Source of the DNA: Algibacter luteus
GTDB lineage: Bacteria; Bacteroidota; Bacteroidia; Flavobacteriales; Flavobacteriaceae
Length of the DNA stretch: 64,000 bases
NCBI RefSeq assembly: GCF_900141715.1
Contig: NZ_FQYK01000001.1
Coordinates: forward strand, 496,001 to 560,000
Direction: 5' to 3'
The notes beneath the pieces are model-generated. The model saw only the letters and a list, made by a program, of their open reading frames with translations. It was not told the origin of the DNA and did not search any database. The position numbers and the translations under genes were made by a program. This document shows positions 46,236 to 54,013 of the stretch, in pieces (within the stretch, counting starts at the first letter, position 1; the number at the start of each line of letters is the position of its first letter).

Positions 46236-46371
46236 TTTGGGCGCCTGACTGCCGGCAGGTAGGTTACCACAAGGGTCGGGCTTTCCGCTTTATCTTTTTT
46301 GCTTCCTAATTATTGATCAAAAAAGGACCTAAGTAACAAGCAAAAAAGTATGCCGCTACAATCCCTAAGCG
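46236..46371 (+). repeat. REP-like palindromic repeat, copy B
   Basis: Begins GGGCGCC, then an imperfect palindrome (CCTGACTGCC/GGCAGGTAGG), TTACCACAAGGGTCGGGCTTTCCGC, an internal hairpin TTTTTTGCTT ... AAGCAAAAAA with a longer loop than copy A, and ends CCGCTACAATCCCTAAGCG. It lies 3 bases after the AhpD-like stop, between that gene and arsS, where its hairpins could affect transcript ends. Confidence 0.85.
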
Positions 46372-46423
46372 ACATTCAACTAAAATTTAAACACAATAGC
46401 TTATATTAAACAAAAGACAATTA

Positions 46424-47479
46424 ATGGCAACAAAGTCTCTACATAAACGCGAAAGCGATTTAGCAAATAGTAATAGGCAATTAGAAATTCTATCTAACGG
46501 TATTTTCCAAAATGGCGAATTGCCAACTTTTAAAAATAAAATTGCTGAATCCAATCAATTTCCGCTTAAAGCTAAAAAACTAGAAATTCTGCAAATTAAT
46601 GTGGGCTATATGTGCAACCAAGTATGCGATCATTGCCATGTTGATGCGGGTCCAGACCGTAAAGAAATCATGACGCGAGATACTATGCGTCAATGTTTAG
46701 AAGTTATAAAAAATACAGGCGCTCATACACTAGATTTAACCGGAGGCGCACCAGAAATGAATCCAGATTTCCGTTGGTTTGTTGAAGAAGCTGCCAAAGC
46801 AGGAATAAAAGATTTTATAGTTCGTTCTAACCTTACTATTATTCGAGCCAACAAAAAATATTACGATTTACCGGAATTTTTTAAAAAACACAACGTCCAT
46901 GTAGTAAGTTCAATGCCACATTGGACACGCGGAAAAACCGACAAACAACGTGGCGATGGTGTTTTTGATGCATCCATAAAAGCACTTCAAGTGCTTAATG
47001 CTGTTGGCTATGGTATGCCAGAAAGCAGTTTAAAACTAGATTTGGTTTATAACCCTTCGGGTGCCTTTTTACCAGGCGATCAAGCCACTATGGAAAAAGA
47101 TTTTAAAAAGGCTTTAAAAGAAGATTTTAATATTCATTTTCACAATTTATTCGCTATTACCAACTTACCAATCTCACGTTTTTTAGATTATTTAATCGCT
47201 TCAGAAAACTACGAAGATTACATGTATGCTTTAGTTGAAGCTTATAATCCGACTGCTGTAGCAAATGTTATGTGTACAAATACGCTTTCAGTAAGTTGGG
47301 ATGGTTATTTGTATGATTGCGATTTTAATCAAATGTTAGAATTGCCTGTAAACAGCAAAGTAAAACACATTTCAGAATACGACGAATCGCTTTTAGAAGG
47401 ACGAAATATAGTCATTTCACAACACTGTTATGGTTGTACCGCTGGCGCTGGAAGCAGCTGTCAAGGTAGTGTTGCATAG
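46424..47479 (+). CDS. arsS: Arsenosugar biosynthesis radical SAM protein ArsS
   Basis: A 351-residue radical SAM enzyme. The cluster-binding motif is GYMCNQVCDHCHVDAGPD with Cys64, Cys68 and Cys71 (CxxxCxxC), followed by TLDLTGGAPEMNPDF. The C-terminal region (DUF3641-type) has further cysteines: VMCTNTL, LYDCDFNQ and HCYGCTAGAGSSCQG, which probably hold an additional iron-sulfur cluster. In cyanobacteria ArsS transfers the 5'-deoxyadenosyl group of SAM to dimethylated arsenic, forming the precursor of oxo-arsenosugars. It acts after ArsM and is the anchor gene of this cluster. Confidence 0.95.
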   Translation: MATKSLHKRESDLANSNRQLEILSNGIFQNGELPTFKNKIAESNQFPLKAKKLEILQINVGYMCNQVCDHCHVDAGPDRKEIMTRDTMRQCLEVIKNTGAHTLDLTGGAPEMNPDFRWFVEEAAKAGIKDFIVRSNLTIIRANKKYYDLPEFFKKHNVHVVSSMPHWTRGKTDKQRGDGVFDASIKALQVLNAVGYGMPESSLKLDLVYNPSGAFLPGDQATMEKDFKKALKEDFNIHFHNLFAITNLPISRFLDYLIASENYEDYMYALVEAYNPTAVANVMCTNTLSVSWDGYLYDCDFNQMLELPVNSKVKHISEYDESLLEGRNIVISQHCYGCTAGAGSSCQGSVA

Positions 47480-47488
47480 AACAACAAA

Positions 47489-47983
47489 ATGAAAAATTTA
47501 ATTATTATACTCTTTTTATGTATTTCAGCTTTAGGTTTCTCCCAGAAAAACCTGTCGAAGTTGCTAAAAAAACATAACACAGAAAGCGTTCCATACATCT
47601 CTGTCGAAAAACTTCTTAATGAAAAAGATGAAGTGATTATTTTAGATTCTCGTGAAAAAAATGAATTTGAAACCAGCCATTTAAAAAATGCCATTTGCGT
47701 AGGATACGATTTTTTTAATTTGGACTCTATTCAAGATAAACTACCTGAAAAAGATTCAAAAATTGTGGTGTATTGCTCTTTAGGTATTCGTTCTGAAGAT
47801 ATCGCAGAAAAACTCAAAAAAGCAGGTTACTCGAATGTTTATAATTTATACGGTGGTATTTTCGAATGGAAAAACAACAATTTAGAAGTATTGAATGCTC
47901 AAGAAACCCCAACAGACTCTATCCATACATTTTCCAAAATATGGAGCAAATGGCTAAAAAAAGGAATAAAAGTATATGAGTAA
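47489..47983 (+). CDS. Exported rhodanese-like domain protein
   Basis: A 164-residue protein with a signal peptide (residues 1-18, ending LGFSQ) and one rhodanese domain (residues about 35-145). The active-site cysteine is Cys96 in VVYCSLGIRSED, and the domain ends NLYGGIFEWKNNN. Because it is exported, it would handle sulfane sulfur or possibly arsenate in the periplasm; a role in arsenic chemistry is only suggested by its place 9 bases after arsS. Its 3' end overlaps the next gene by 8 bases. Confidence 0.87.
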   Translation: MKNLIIILFLCISALGFSQKNLSKLLKKHNTESVPYISVEKLLNEKDEVIILDSREKNEFETSHLKNAICVGYDFFNLDSIQDKLPEKDSKIVVYCSLGIRSEDIAEKLKKAGYSNVYNLYGGIFEWKNNNLEVLNAQETPTDSIHTFSKIWSKWLKKGIKVYE

Positions 47984-48605
47984 AGCACTTGTTATTGTTT
48001 TTGTAAAAAACTTAAAATTAGGCAACGTAAAAACGCGACTCGCCAAAACCATAGGCAATCAAGGTGCGTTTGTGGTTTATTCTGAATTGGTAAAAGTTAC
48101 CGAAAAAGCAACACAAAACCTTTCAGCAGATAAATGTATTTACTTCTCTGAAGCTGTTGTTGACAGCCAATGGAAAAACGAACAAAAAGCGATTCAACAA
48201 GGCAAAGATTTAGGAGAGCGTATGAAAAACGCCTTTAAAAAAGGGTTTGAAGATGGTTATGATCACATTGTTTTAATTGGCTCAGATTTACCCGATATAA
48301 CCGCTAATCATATTAACAAGGGCTTACAAGCTTTAAAGCAAAGCGAAGTCGTATTTGGTCCTGCTGTTGATGGTGGCTACTACCTTTTAGGATTATCAAA
48401 AATGCATGATTTTGTTTTTAATAATAAACCATGGAGCGAAGATAATTTATTAGAAAAAACACTTTCAGAATTAAAGAAAAACAACGTCACATTTACTACC
48501 TTAGATACTTTAAACGATATTGATACTTTTGAAGATTTAGTTGATTCAAAATTCTATCAAAACAACATAAACTTACAAGAAAAAATCAAGCAATTACATG
48601 ATTAA
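47976..48605 (+). CDS. DUF2064 / TIGR04282 arsenosugar-associated transferase
   Basis: A 209-residue GT-A-fold protein of the DUF2064 family. N-terminal VIVFVKNLKLGNVKTRLAK (residues 6-24) is the pyrophosphorylase-like start with a basic KTRL motif; GSDLPDI near residue 104 is the metal site and FGPAVDGGYYLLGL near residues 128-141 the sugar site. It has no membrane segment. Families with this fold are nucleotidyl- or glycosyltransferases. It overlaps both the rhodanese and the phosphorylase genes by 8 bases, so these three are co-translated. The activity is inferred. Confidence 0.87.
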   Translation: MSKALVIVFVKNLKLGNVKTRLAKTIGNQGAFVVYSELVKVTEKATQNLSADKCIYFSEAVVDSQWKNEQKAIQQGKDLGERMKNAFKKGFEDGYDHIVLIGSDLPDITANHINKGLQALKQSEVVFGPAVDGGYYLLGLSKMHDFVFNNKPWSEDNLLEKTLSELKKNNVTFTTLDTLNDIDTFEDLVDSKFYQNNINLQEKIKQLHD

Positions 48606-49410
48606 GTACATTAAAGAAACGGTTGATTATTTACATGATAAAGGTTTCGACAAACCTGAAATAGGCATCATTTTAGGCACCGGTTTAGGTCAGTTAATAA
48701 ACGATATAGATATTATAAAAGAGGTTAGTTATAACCATATTCCAAATTTCCCAACTGCCACCGTAGAATTTCATAAAGGCAAACTTATTTACGGCACTAT
48801 GGCTGGCAAAAAAGTAGTAGTTATGCAAGGGCGCTTTCATATTTACGAAGGCTACTCGTTGCAAGATGTTACCTATCCTGTGCGTATCATGGAAAAATTA
48901 GGAATCCACACCTTACTTGTTTCTAATGCTTCAGGAGCAATTAATTTAAACTTTAAAAAAGGCGAATTAATGCTTATTGAAGACCACATCAACCTTCAAG
49001 GTAGCTCACCTCTAGCATTTAAAGGCGTAGAAACTTTAGGCGAACGTTTTGCAGACATGAGCGCGCCGTATGACGCCGAAATTAATTCAAAATTTAAGAC
49101 TATTGCCAAAAACAATAATATTAAGTTGCACGAAGGTGTTTATGCCAGTGTGGTTGGGCCGCAACTAGAAACAAGAGCTGAATATCGTATGCTAAAATTA
49201 ATAGGAGCAGATGCCGTGGGCATGAGTACCGTTCCTGAAATTATTGTGGCGAATCATTTAAAATTAAGAGCTGCAGCAGTGTCAGTTTTAACCGATGAGT
49301 GCGACCCAGATAACCTAGCCCCGGTTGACATTGCAGAAATTATCGCTATGGCAGGAAAAGCCGAACCCAAAATGGTAACACTTTTTAAAGAATTGATTAA
49401 AACACTATAA
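48598..49410 (+). CDS. Purine nucleoside phosphorylase
   Basis: A 270-residue trimeric-type PNP that splits purine nucleosides with phosphate into base and ribose-1-phosphate. Signatures are IPNFPTATVEFHKGK, MQGRFHIYEGYS (His), SNASGAINL (phosphate), GPQLETRAEYRML and GADAVGMSTVPEIIVANH. It overlaps the DUF2064 gene by 8 bases and precedes arsM by 73 bases, well inside the arsenosugar cluster. This suggests that its real substrate is the arsenic-bearing deoxyadenosine made by ArsS, whose adenine must be removed; ordinary purine salvage cannot be excluded. Confidence 0.93.
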   Translation: MIKYIKETVDYLHDKGFDKPEIGIILGTGLGQLINDIDIIKEVSYNHIPNFPTATVEFHKGKLIYGTMAGKKVVVMQGRFHIYEGYSLQDVTYPVRIMEKLGIHTLLVSNASGAINLNFKKGELMLIEDHINLQGSSPLAFKGVETLGERFADMSAPYDAEINSKFKTIAKNNNIKLHEGVYASVVGPQLETRAEYRMLKLIGADAVGMSTVPEIIVANHLKLRAAAVSVLTDECDPDNLAPVDIAEIIAMAGKAEPKMVTLFKELIKTL

Positions 49411-49483
49411 AATAAGTCTTCAGGATTCTGATTGCAGTTCTTATTCACTGCTAACTTAAAACTGTGAACTAAACACAAAAAAA

Positions 49484-50455
49484 ATGAGCACATATCTAGA
49501 AACCACACACAACGTCTATAAAGAAGCAGCCTTAACTCCTGATGTTGGTTTATGCTGCACGACCAACCCTATTTGGGAATTGCCAGGATTAAAAATTCCT
49601 AAAATCATGCAAGAAATGAATTATGGTTGTGGTTCAACCGTGCATGCTCGCGATTTAACCAATAATCCAAAAATGCTTTACGTTGGCGTTGGAGGCGGTA
49701 TGGAGTTATTACAGTTCGCTTATTTTAATCGCCAAAAAGATGGTGTTATAGGTGTTGATGTAGTTGATGAAATGTTGGAGGCCTCAAGACAAAATTTTAT
49801 TGAAGCTGAAGCTCAAAATGACTGGTTCAAAAGCGAGTTCGTAGACCTTAAAAAGGGCGACGCCATGAATTTACCAGTGGAAGATAATAGTATTGATGTG
49901 GCGGCTCAAAACTGTTTATTTAATATTTTTAAAGCAGATGATTTAAAAAAAGCCATTGCAGAAATGTATCGTGTATTAAAACCTCACGGACGTTTAGTCA
50001 TGAGCGATCCAACTTGCGAACAACCCATGAACGACACGTTGCGTAACGACGAGCGCCTGCGTGCCTTATGTTTAAGTGGAAGTTTACCTATAGCTGAATA
50101 TGTAAAAGCGCTAACCGATGCTGGTTTTGGAACCATAGAAATTCGTGCACGTAAACCCTATCGCATCCTAGATCCTAAAAACTACCCAACAGATGAATTG
50201 ATTTATATAGAATCCATAGAAGTAGCAGCCATAAAAGACCCAATGCCAGAAGATGGTCCTTGTATTTTTACGGGTAAAGCTGCTATATTTTTTGGTTCTG
50301 AGGATTATTTCGATGATAAAAAAGGGCATATTTTATTAAAAAATCAGCCCATAGCTATTTGTGATAAAACGGCTGGAGATTTAGCATCTTTAGGAAGAGA
50401 TGATATTTTTATCAGTGAATCAACGTATCATTATGATGGTGGAGGATGTTGCTAA
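49484..50455 (+). CDS. arsM: Arsenosugar biosynthesis arsenite methyltransferase ArsM
   Basis: A 323-residue SAM-dependent arsenite methyltransferase. The SAM motif is MLYVGVGGGMELL (residues about 64-76) with VIGVDVVDEML after it. Candidate arsenic-binding cysteines are Cys24-Cys25 (GLCCTTNP), Cys49 (YGCGSTVH), Cys144, Cys178 and Cys196, and the protein ends GGGCC (Cys322-Cys323). It lacks the usual LDLGCG form of motif I and belongs to the group found with ArsS. It would supply dimethylarsenic to ArsS. Confidence 0.94.
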   Translation: MSTYLETTHNVYKEAALTPDVGLCCTTNPIWELPGLKIPKIMQEMNYGCGSTVHARDLTNNPKMLYVGVGGGMELLQFAYFNRQKDGVIGVDVVDEMLEASRQNFIEAEAQNDWFKSEFVDLKKGDAMNLPVEDNSIDVAAQNCLFNIFKADDLKKAIAEMYRVLKPHGRLVMSDPTCEQPMNDTLRNDERLRALCLSGSLPIAEYVKALTDAGFGTIEIRARKPYRILDPKNYPTDELIYIESIEVAAIKDPMPEDGPCIFTGKAAIFFGSEDYFDDKKGHILLKNQPIAICDKTAGDLASLGRDDIFISESTYHYDGGGCC

Positions 50456-50475
50456 ATTCAAACAAATACACTAAA

Positions 50476-51324
50476 ATGAAGTTTATTCCAATATTTATAG
50501 CATGCTTTTTAATAACATCATGCTCGAGCTCTAAACGTGTTTCTGAAAAAACAGAAATCCAGGTAACAGAAGAGCAAGCTACAGAACAAAATACTTCTGT
50601 TACTGAAAATTCAGAATTAATAGATGTTTTAGAAACGAAAGATACAATCACTTCTAAACCCAATACTAAACAAGAAGTATTTACTCCTCTCGCTTGGACA
50701 GAGTTACTTCAAAAACATGTTTCAAACGAAGGCAATGTCAATTACAATGGATTTAATACCGATAGAAAAGCATTATTATCATACATCGGTAGTTTAGGTG
50801 AAAATATGCCTAGCGACACCTGGACAGAAGAAGACAAATTAGCATATTGGATAAACACTTACAACGCGTTAACCATAGATTTAATTTTACGTCATTATCC
50901 AGTTGAAAGTATCAAAGACATAAAAAACCCATGGGACCAACGCTATTGGCAATTAGGTGATAAATGGTATAATTTAAACGAAATTGAGCATGATATTTTA
51001 AGAAAAATGAAAGAACCTAGAATTCATTTTGCTATTGTTTGCGCCTCTTACTCATGCCCAAAATTGCAAAACGAAGCCTTTACTGCTTCCAAATTGGAAG
51101 AGCAGCTAACAAACGCCACCAAATCATTTATTAACGACCCAGAAAAAAATGATTTAACACCAAGTAAAATAGGCTTGTCTAAAATTTTTGCTTGGTTTGA
51201 TAAAGATTTTTTGATAAACGGAACAGGAAGTATTATTGAATATATTAACCGCTATTCGAACATAAAAATTTCTCCAAAAACACCTAAGAAGTTCAAAGAT
51301 TACGACTGGTCTTTGAATAATTGA
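50476..51324 (+). CDS. DUF547 domain lipoprotein
   Basis: A 282-residue lipoprotein. The signal ends FLITSCSS (Cys17), followed by a Glu/Thr-rich tether (residues about 20-75) and a DUF547 domain (residues about 85-270) with LAYWINTYNALTIDLILRHYP, HFAIVCASYSCPKLQNEAF and a late FAWFDKDF. The cysteines in SYSCP suggest a thiol site. Function of DUF547 is unknown, but it recurs with the arsenosugar GT genes. A frame opening at 50446 overlaps the arsM end; the ATG at 50476 gives the proper lipoprotein signal. Confidence 0.86.
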   Translation: MKFIPIFIACFLITSCSSSKRVSEKTEIQVTEEQATEQNTSVTENSELIDVLETKDTITSKPNTKQEVFTPLAWTELLQKHVSNEGNVNYNGFNTDRKALLSYIGSLGENMPSDTWTEEDKLAYWINTYNALTIDLILRHYPVESIKDIKNPWDQRYWQLGDKWYNLNEIEHDILRKMKEPRIHFAIVCASYSCPKLQNEAFTASKLEEQLTNATKSFINDPEKNDLTPSKIGLSKIFAWFDKDFLINGTGSIIEYINRYSNIKISPKTPKKFKDYDWSLNN

Positions 51325-51331
51325 AATTTAC

Positions 51332-52120
51332 ATGAAATATAAAATTTCCATTATCATTCCCGTTTTAAACGAAGCCAATTTTATTGGAAAATTATTAGAA
51401 CATCTATTAGCAAATGCATTAGCTAAAAATATTGCAGAAATTATAGTTGTTGATGGTGGTAGTGAAGACGGCACCCAAGACATTGTTCATGCCTTTTCTA
51501 ATTTTGTGGCTCTTGACAAAAAAGAAGCGTTTCTTTACACCAATGAGAACGTGCTTAAGGACATGTTGAGACCTTCCATAGAATCAAAAACATCAATAAA
51601 GTTGTTGAATTCAGAAAAAGGGCGTGCAAAACAGATGAATTTAGGCGCTAAAGGCGCAACAGGTAATATTTTATATTTTTTACATGCCGATTCTTTACCA
51701 CCAAAATATTTCGATCAGTTAATTATTGATGAAGTAAAAAAAAGTAATCAAGCCGGTTGTTTTAGGTTACAGTTTGACAGCCAACATTGGTGGTTGCGAT
51801 TAGCCAGTTGGTTAACAAAATTTAAATGGCGTGCTTGTCGAGGCGGTGACCAAAGTCAGTTTATCACAAAAAGTCTATTCTATACAATTGGCGGCTTTAA
51901 TGAGGACTATATGATTTACGAAGACAACATATTAATAAATGCATTATATGCAAGAAACGAATTTGTGGTAATTAATAAGAAACTAAAAACTTCGGCTAGA
52001 ATGTATAACAAATATGGTGTTTGGAAACTGCAATATTTCTACTGGACTATTTATGTAAAAAAATGGTTTGGAGCCAGTGCAGACGAATTGTACGCCTATT
52101 ATAAAAAATCACTTATTTAA
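51332..52120 (+). CDS. GT2 glycosyltransferase, TIGR04283 arsenosugar type
   Basis: A 262-residue GT-A glycosyltransferase. Start motif ISIIIPVLNEANFIG (residues 4-18), VVDGGSEDGTQDI near residue 45, FLHADSLPP near residue 113 (DxD-like HADS) and FNEDYMIYEDN near residue 193 are visible. The residues 55-80 insert (KKEAFLYTNENVLKD) is longer than usual for the family. Membership in the arsenosugar-associated group is by recognition and position, 7 bases after the DUF547 gene. Acceptor unknown, possibly glycerol, a sugar or lipid. Confidence 0.88.
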   Translation: MKYKISIIIPVLNEANFIGKLLEHLLANALAKNIAEIIVVDGGSEDGTQDIVHAFSNFVALDKKEAFLYTNENVLKDMLRPSIESKTSIKLLNSEKGRAKQMNLGAKGATGNILYFLHADSLPPKYFDQLIIDEVKKSNQAGCFRLQFDSQHWWLRLASWLTKFKWRACRGGDQSQFITKSLFYTIGGFNEDYMIYEDNILINALYARNEFVVINKKLKTSARMYNKYGVWKLQYFYWTIYVKKWFGASADELYAYYKKSLI

Positions 52121-52128
52121 ATTCGCTC

Positions 52129-52857
52129 CTATCGATTCCTTCCCTTTTCATTAGGATATAAACTGGGTAAATTATCACTTTGGAACACTTCTTTGGTATT
52201 CACATTTATCCCTGACAATTTTCCCGTAAAAGCAGCACCCGTATCAATATTCCAAACATTAACGGCATGCATCGGTGTATCACATTTAAAGTTTATTGTA
52301 GGCGTATGCCCTATAAAAATTTCATAATAATGCTTTAATCTGTTGGGATAAATTACAGAATCTTTCTCGATACGTTTATCCATGGTTAAAGCCATTTCCC
52401 AAAGCGTTCTATCAAAATATAATGTGGTATTGAAAACTTCTTTTTCTACGCCATGCATGGAAGTAAATCCTGCATGTAGAAAGAGTCTGTTTTCATCATC
52501 TATGTAATACAGTGGCATGCTTTCAAAAAATTCGAGATGTCGTTTTTTATCTATTTCAGAGAAACTTTCATAACTCTCTATAGTTTCTTTACCTCCGTGC
52601 ATATACCAGGTAGGATTTACATCGCCGGTTTTCAACCAAGCTTCGCACCAAACATCATGATTTCCTTTTATAAAAACACATTTAATCTTTTCTGAAAGAT
52701 CTATTAAAAACTGAACTACTTGAGCGGATTCACTCCAACCATCAACATAATCTCCAACAAAAATCAAGGTGTCTTCATCCTTCACTTCCATTTTATTTAA
52801 AACCTGAATTAAAGCTTTTAAACCTCCATGAATATCTCCTATTGCTAAAACGCGCAT
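52129..52857 (-). CDS. Calcineurin-like metallophosphoesterase
   Basis: A 242-residue phosphatase with the metal motifs GDIHGG (residues 7-12), FVGDYVDGWS (near residue 34), KGNHDVW (near residue 64) and later GHTPT and DTGAAF. This is the PPP serine/threonine phosphatase or diadenosine tetraphosphatase-like type. It has no signal peptide. It is transcribed against the arsenosugar genes and ends 8 bases from the TIGR04283 gene. Possible substrates are phosphoproteins, dinucleoside polyphosphates or a sugar phosphate of the cluster. Confidence 0.92.
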   Translation of the reverse strand: MRVLAIGDIHGGLKALIQVLNKMEVKDEDTLIFVGDYVDGWSESAQVVQFLIDLSEKIKCVFIKGNHDVWCEAWLKTGDVNPTWYMHGGKETIESYESFSEIDKKRHLEFFESMPLYYIDDENRLFLHAGFTSMHGVEKEVFNTTLYFDRTLWEMALTMDKRIEKDSVIYPNRLKHYYEIFIGHTPTINFKCDTPMHAVNVWNIDTGAAFTGKLSGINVNTKEVFQSDNLPSLYPNEKGRNR

Positions 52858-52912
52858 ACTAAATTTGTTTTATGCGCAAATCTAAAAGATTTAAAGCGAT
52901 TGAGAAAATGAA

Positions 52913-53920
52913 TTAATAAAGACTGTATTGTTTTTTAATTAAAGCCTCTACTGGCTTATTTTGTGGCGTGAATTGATGGTTAGTTAGTCCTCCTACTTTA
53001 TCGTGTTTATGAAACCATTTCCAAATAAATCCCCCAGCAAACCAATCTTCTCTCCAAAAGGTTTCAAATAACGCTTGTGTTGTATTTGTTTGAGCGTCAA
53101 GATTGACTTGATTCATACTTCTATCACTTTTCCAAGGTTCTTTTCCTGAAAAATCTACACTTCGGTAGCCATACTCCGTAAATAAAATGGGCTTATTGAA
53201 TTTATCATGAACCTCTTTAATTTCTTGTTTGTGTTTTTCCCACCCTATTAAACATTCTTCTACGGTTGGTTTTTTGCTCGAACTTACAGGAAAGTAGGCA
53301 TCAACACCAATATAATTTAATTCTTTCCAAAAAGGTGTTTTATGATATTCATTCCAATTAGCGGCATAAGTTAACATGCCCTTATATACTTTTTTAATTT
53401 CTTTAATCAGAGAGAACCAATAAGCAGGTCTATTATCTACAAATCGTTCTAATTCTGTACCAATGCAAAAAATATCTGCTTTTGTTTCCGCAGCTAATAA
53501 AGCATATTCAAGAATAAATTTGGTATAAGCATCTTCTAATTGTTTCCAAGACGCTTCATCTTTCATTTCAATTAATCCCGTAAACTCACCACGCCAAACC
53601 CAGATTTGGGGCTTTATCATTATTTTAACTCCCGAATAACGGAGCTCCTCAATATATTGTTTTGCACCTAAACTAGTTTCACCAAACCATTGTCTTTCGG
53701 TATTATAAACAATTTCAGGATGCTCTAAATCTCTTATAAAACCAAAAGGCATTATCGCTGCAAAATTTGCATTTACGTTAAGTACAGGCTTTACATGTTC
53801 ATTATTAATAGCTTCTCGCGAAGCCACAAAACTTACGCCGTTAATTTTCTCTCTTTTTACAGGAGCCATTGAACAGGAACAACAAAATAGTAATAAACAA
53901 AACTTTAAAATAAAGCGCAT
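52913..53920 (-). CDS. GH113-like TIM-barrel lipoprotein
   Basis: A 335-residue lipoprotein (signal ends LLFCCSCS; Cys13-16 region) with a glycoside-hydrolase-like barrel. IMIKPQIWVWRGEFTG, FCIGTELERF (acid/base Glu near residue 157) and ILFTEYGYRSVDF (nucleophile Glu near residue 241) match the paired glutamates of clan GH-A, and the layout resembles GH113 beta-mannanases. The TTG frame from 53950 is longer, but the ATG at 53920 gives a proper lipoprotein signal. Substrate is not known; mannan-type glycans are the closest guess. It precedes the metallophosphoesterase gene on the same strand by 55 bases. Confidence 0.82.
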   Translation of the reverse strand: MRFILKFCLLLFCCSCSMAPVKREKINGVSFVASREAINNEHVKPVLNVNANFAAIMPFGFIRDLEHPEIVYNTERQWFGETSLGAKQYIEELRYSGVKIMIKPQIWVWRGEFTGLIEMKDEASWKQLEDAYTKFILEYALLAAETKADIFCIGTELERFVDNRPAYWFSLIKEIKKVYKGMLTYAANWNEYHKTPFWKELNYIGVDAYFPVSSSKKPTVEECLIGWEKHKQEIKEVHDKFNKPILFTEYGYRSVDFSGKEPWKSDRSMNQVNLDAQTNTTQALFETFWREDWFAGGFIWKWFHKHDKVGGLTNHQFTPQNKPVEALIKKQYSLY

Positions 53921-54013
53921 AACTATTAATTTATCTCTAAATTTAAACAAATTGGAAATACCGAGTTAAGGTTTTAACAAAACCTTCGACAAAAACACAA
54001 CCAAACCAAATTC

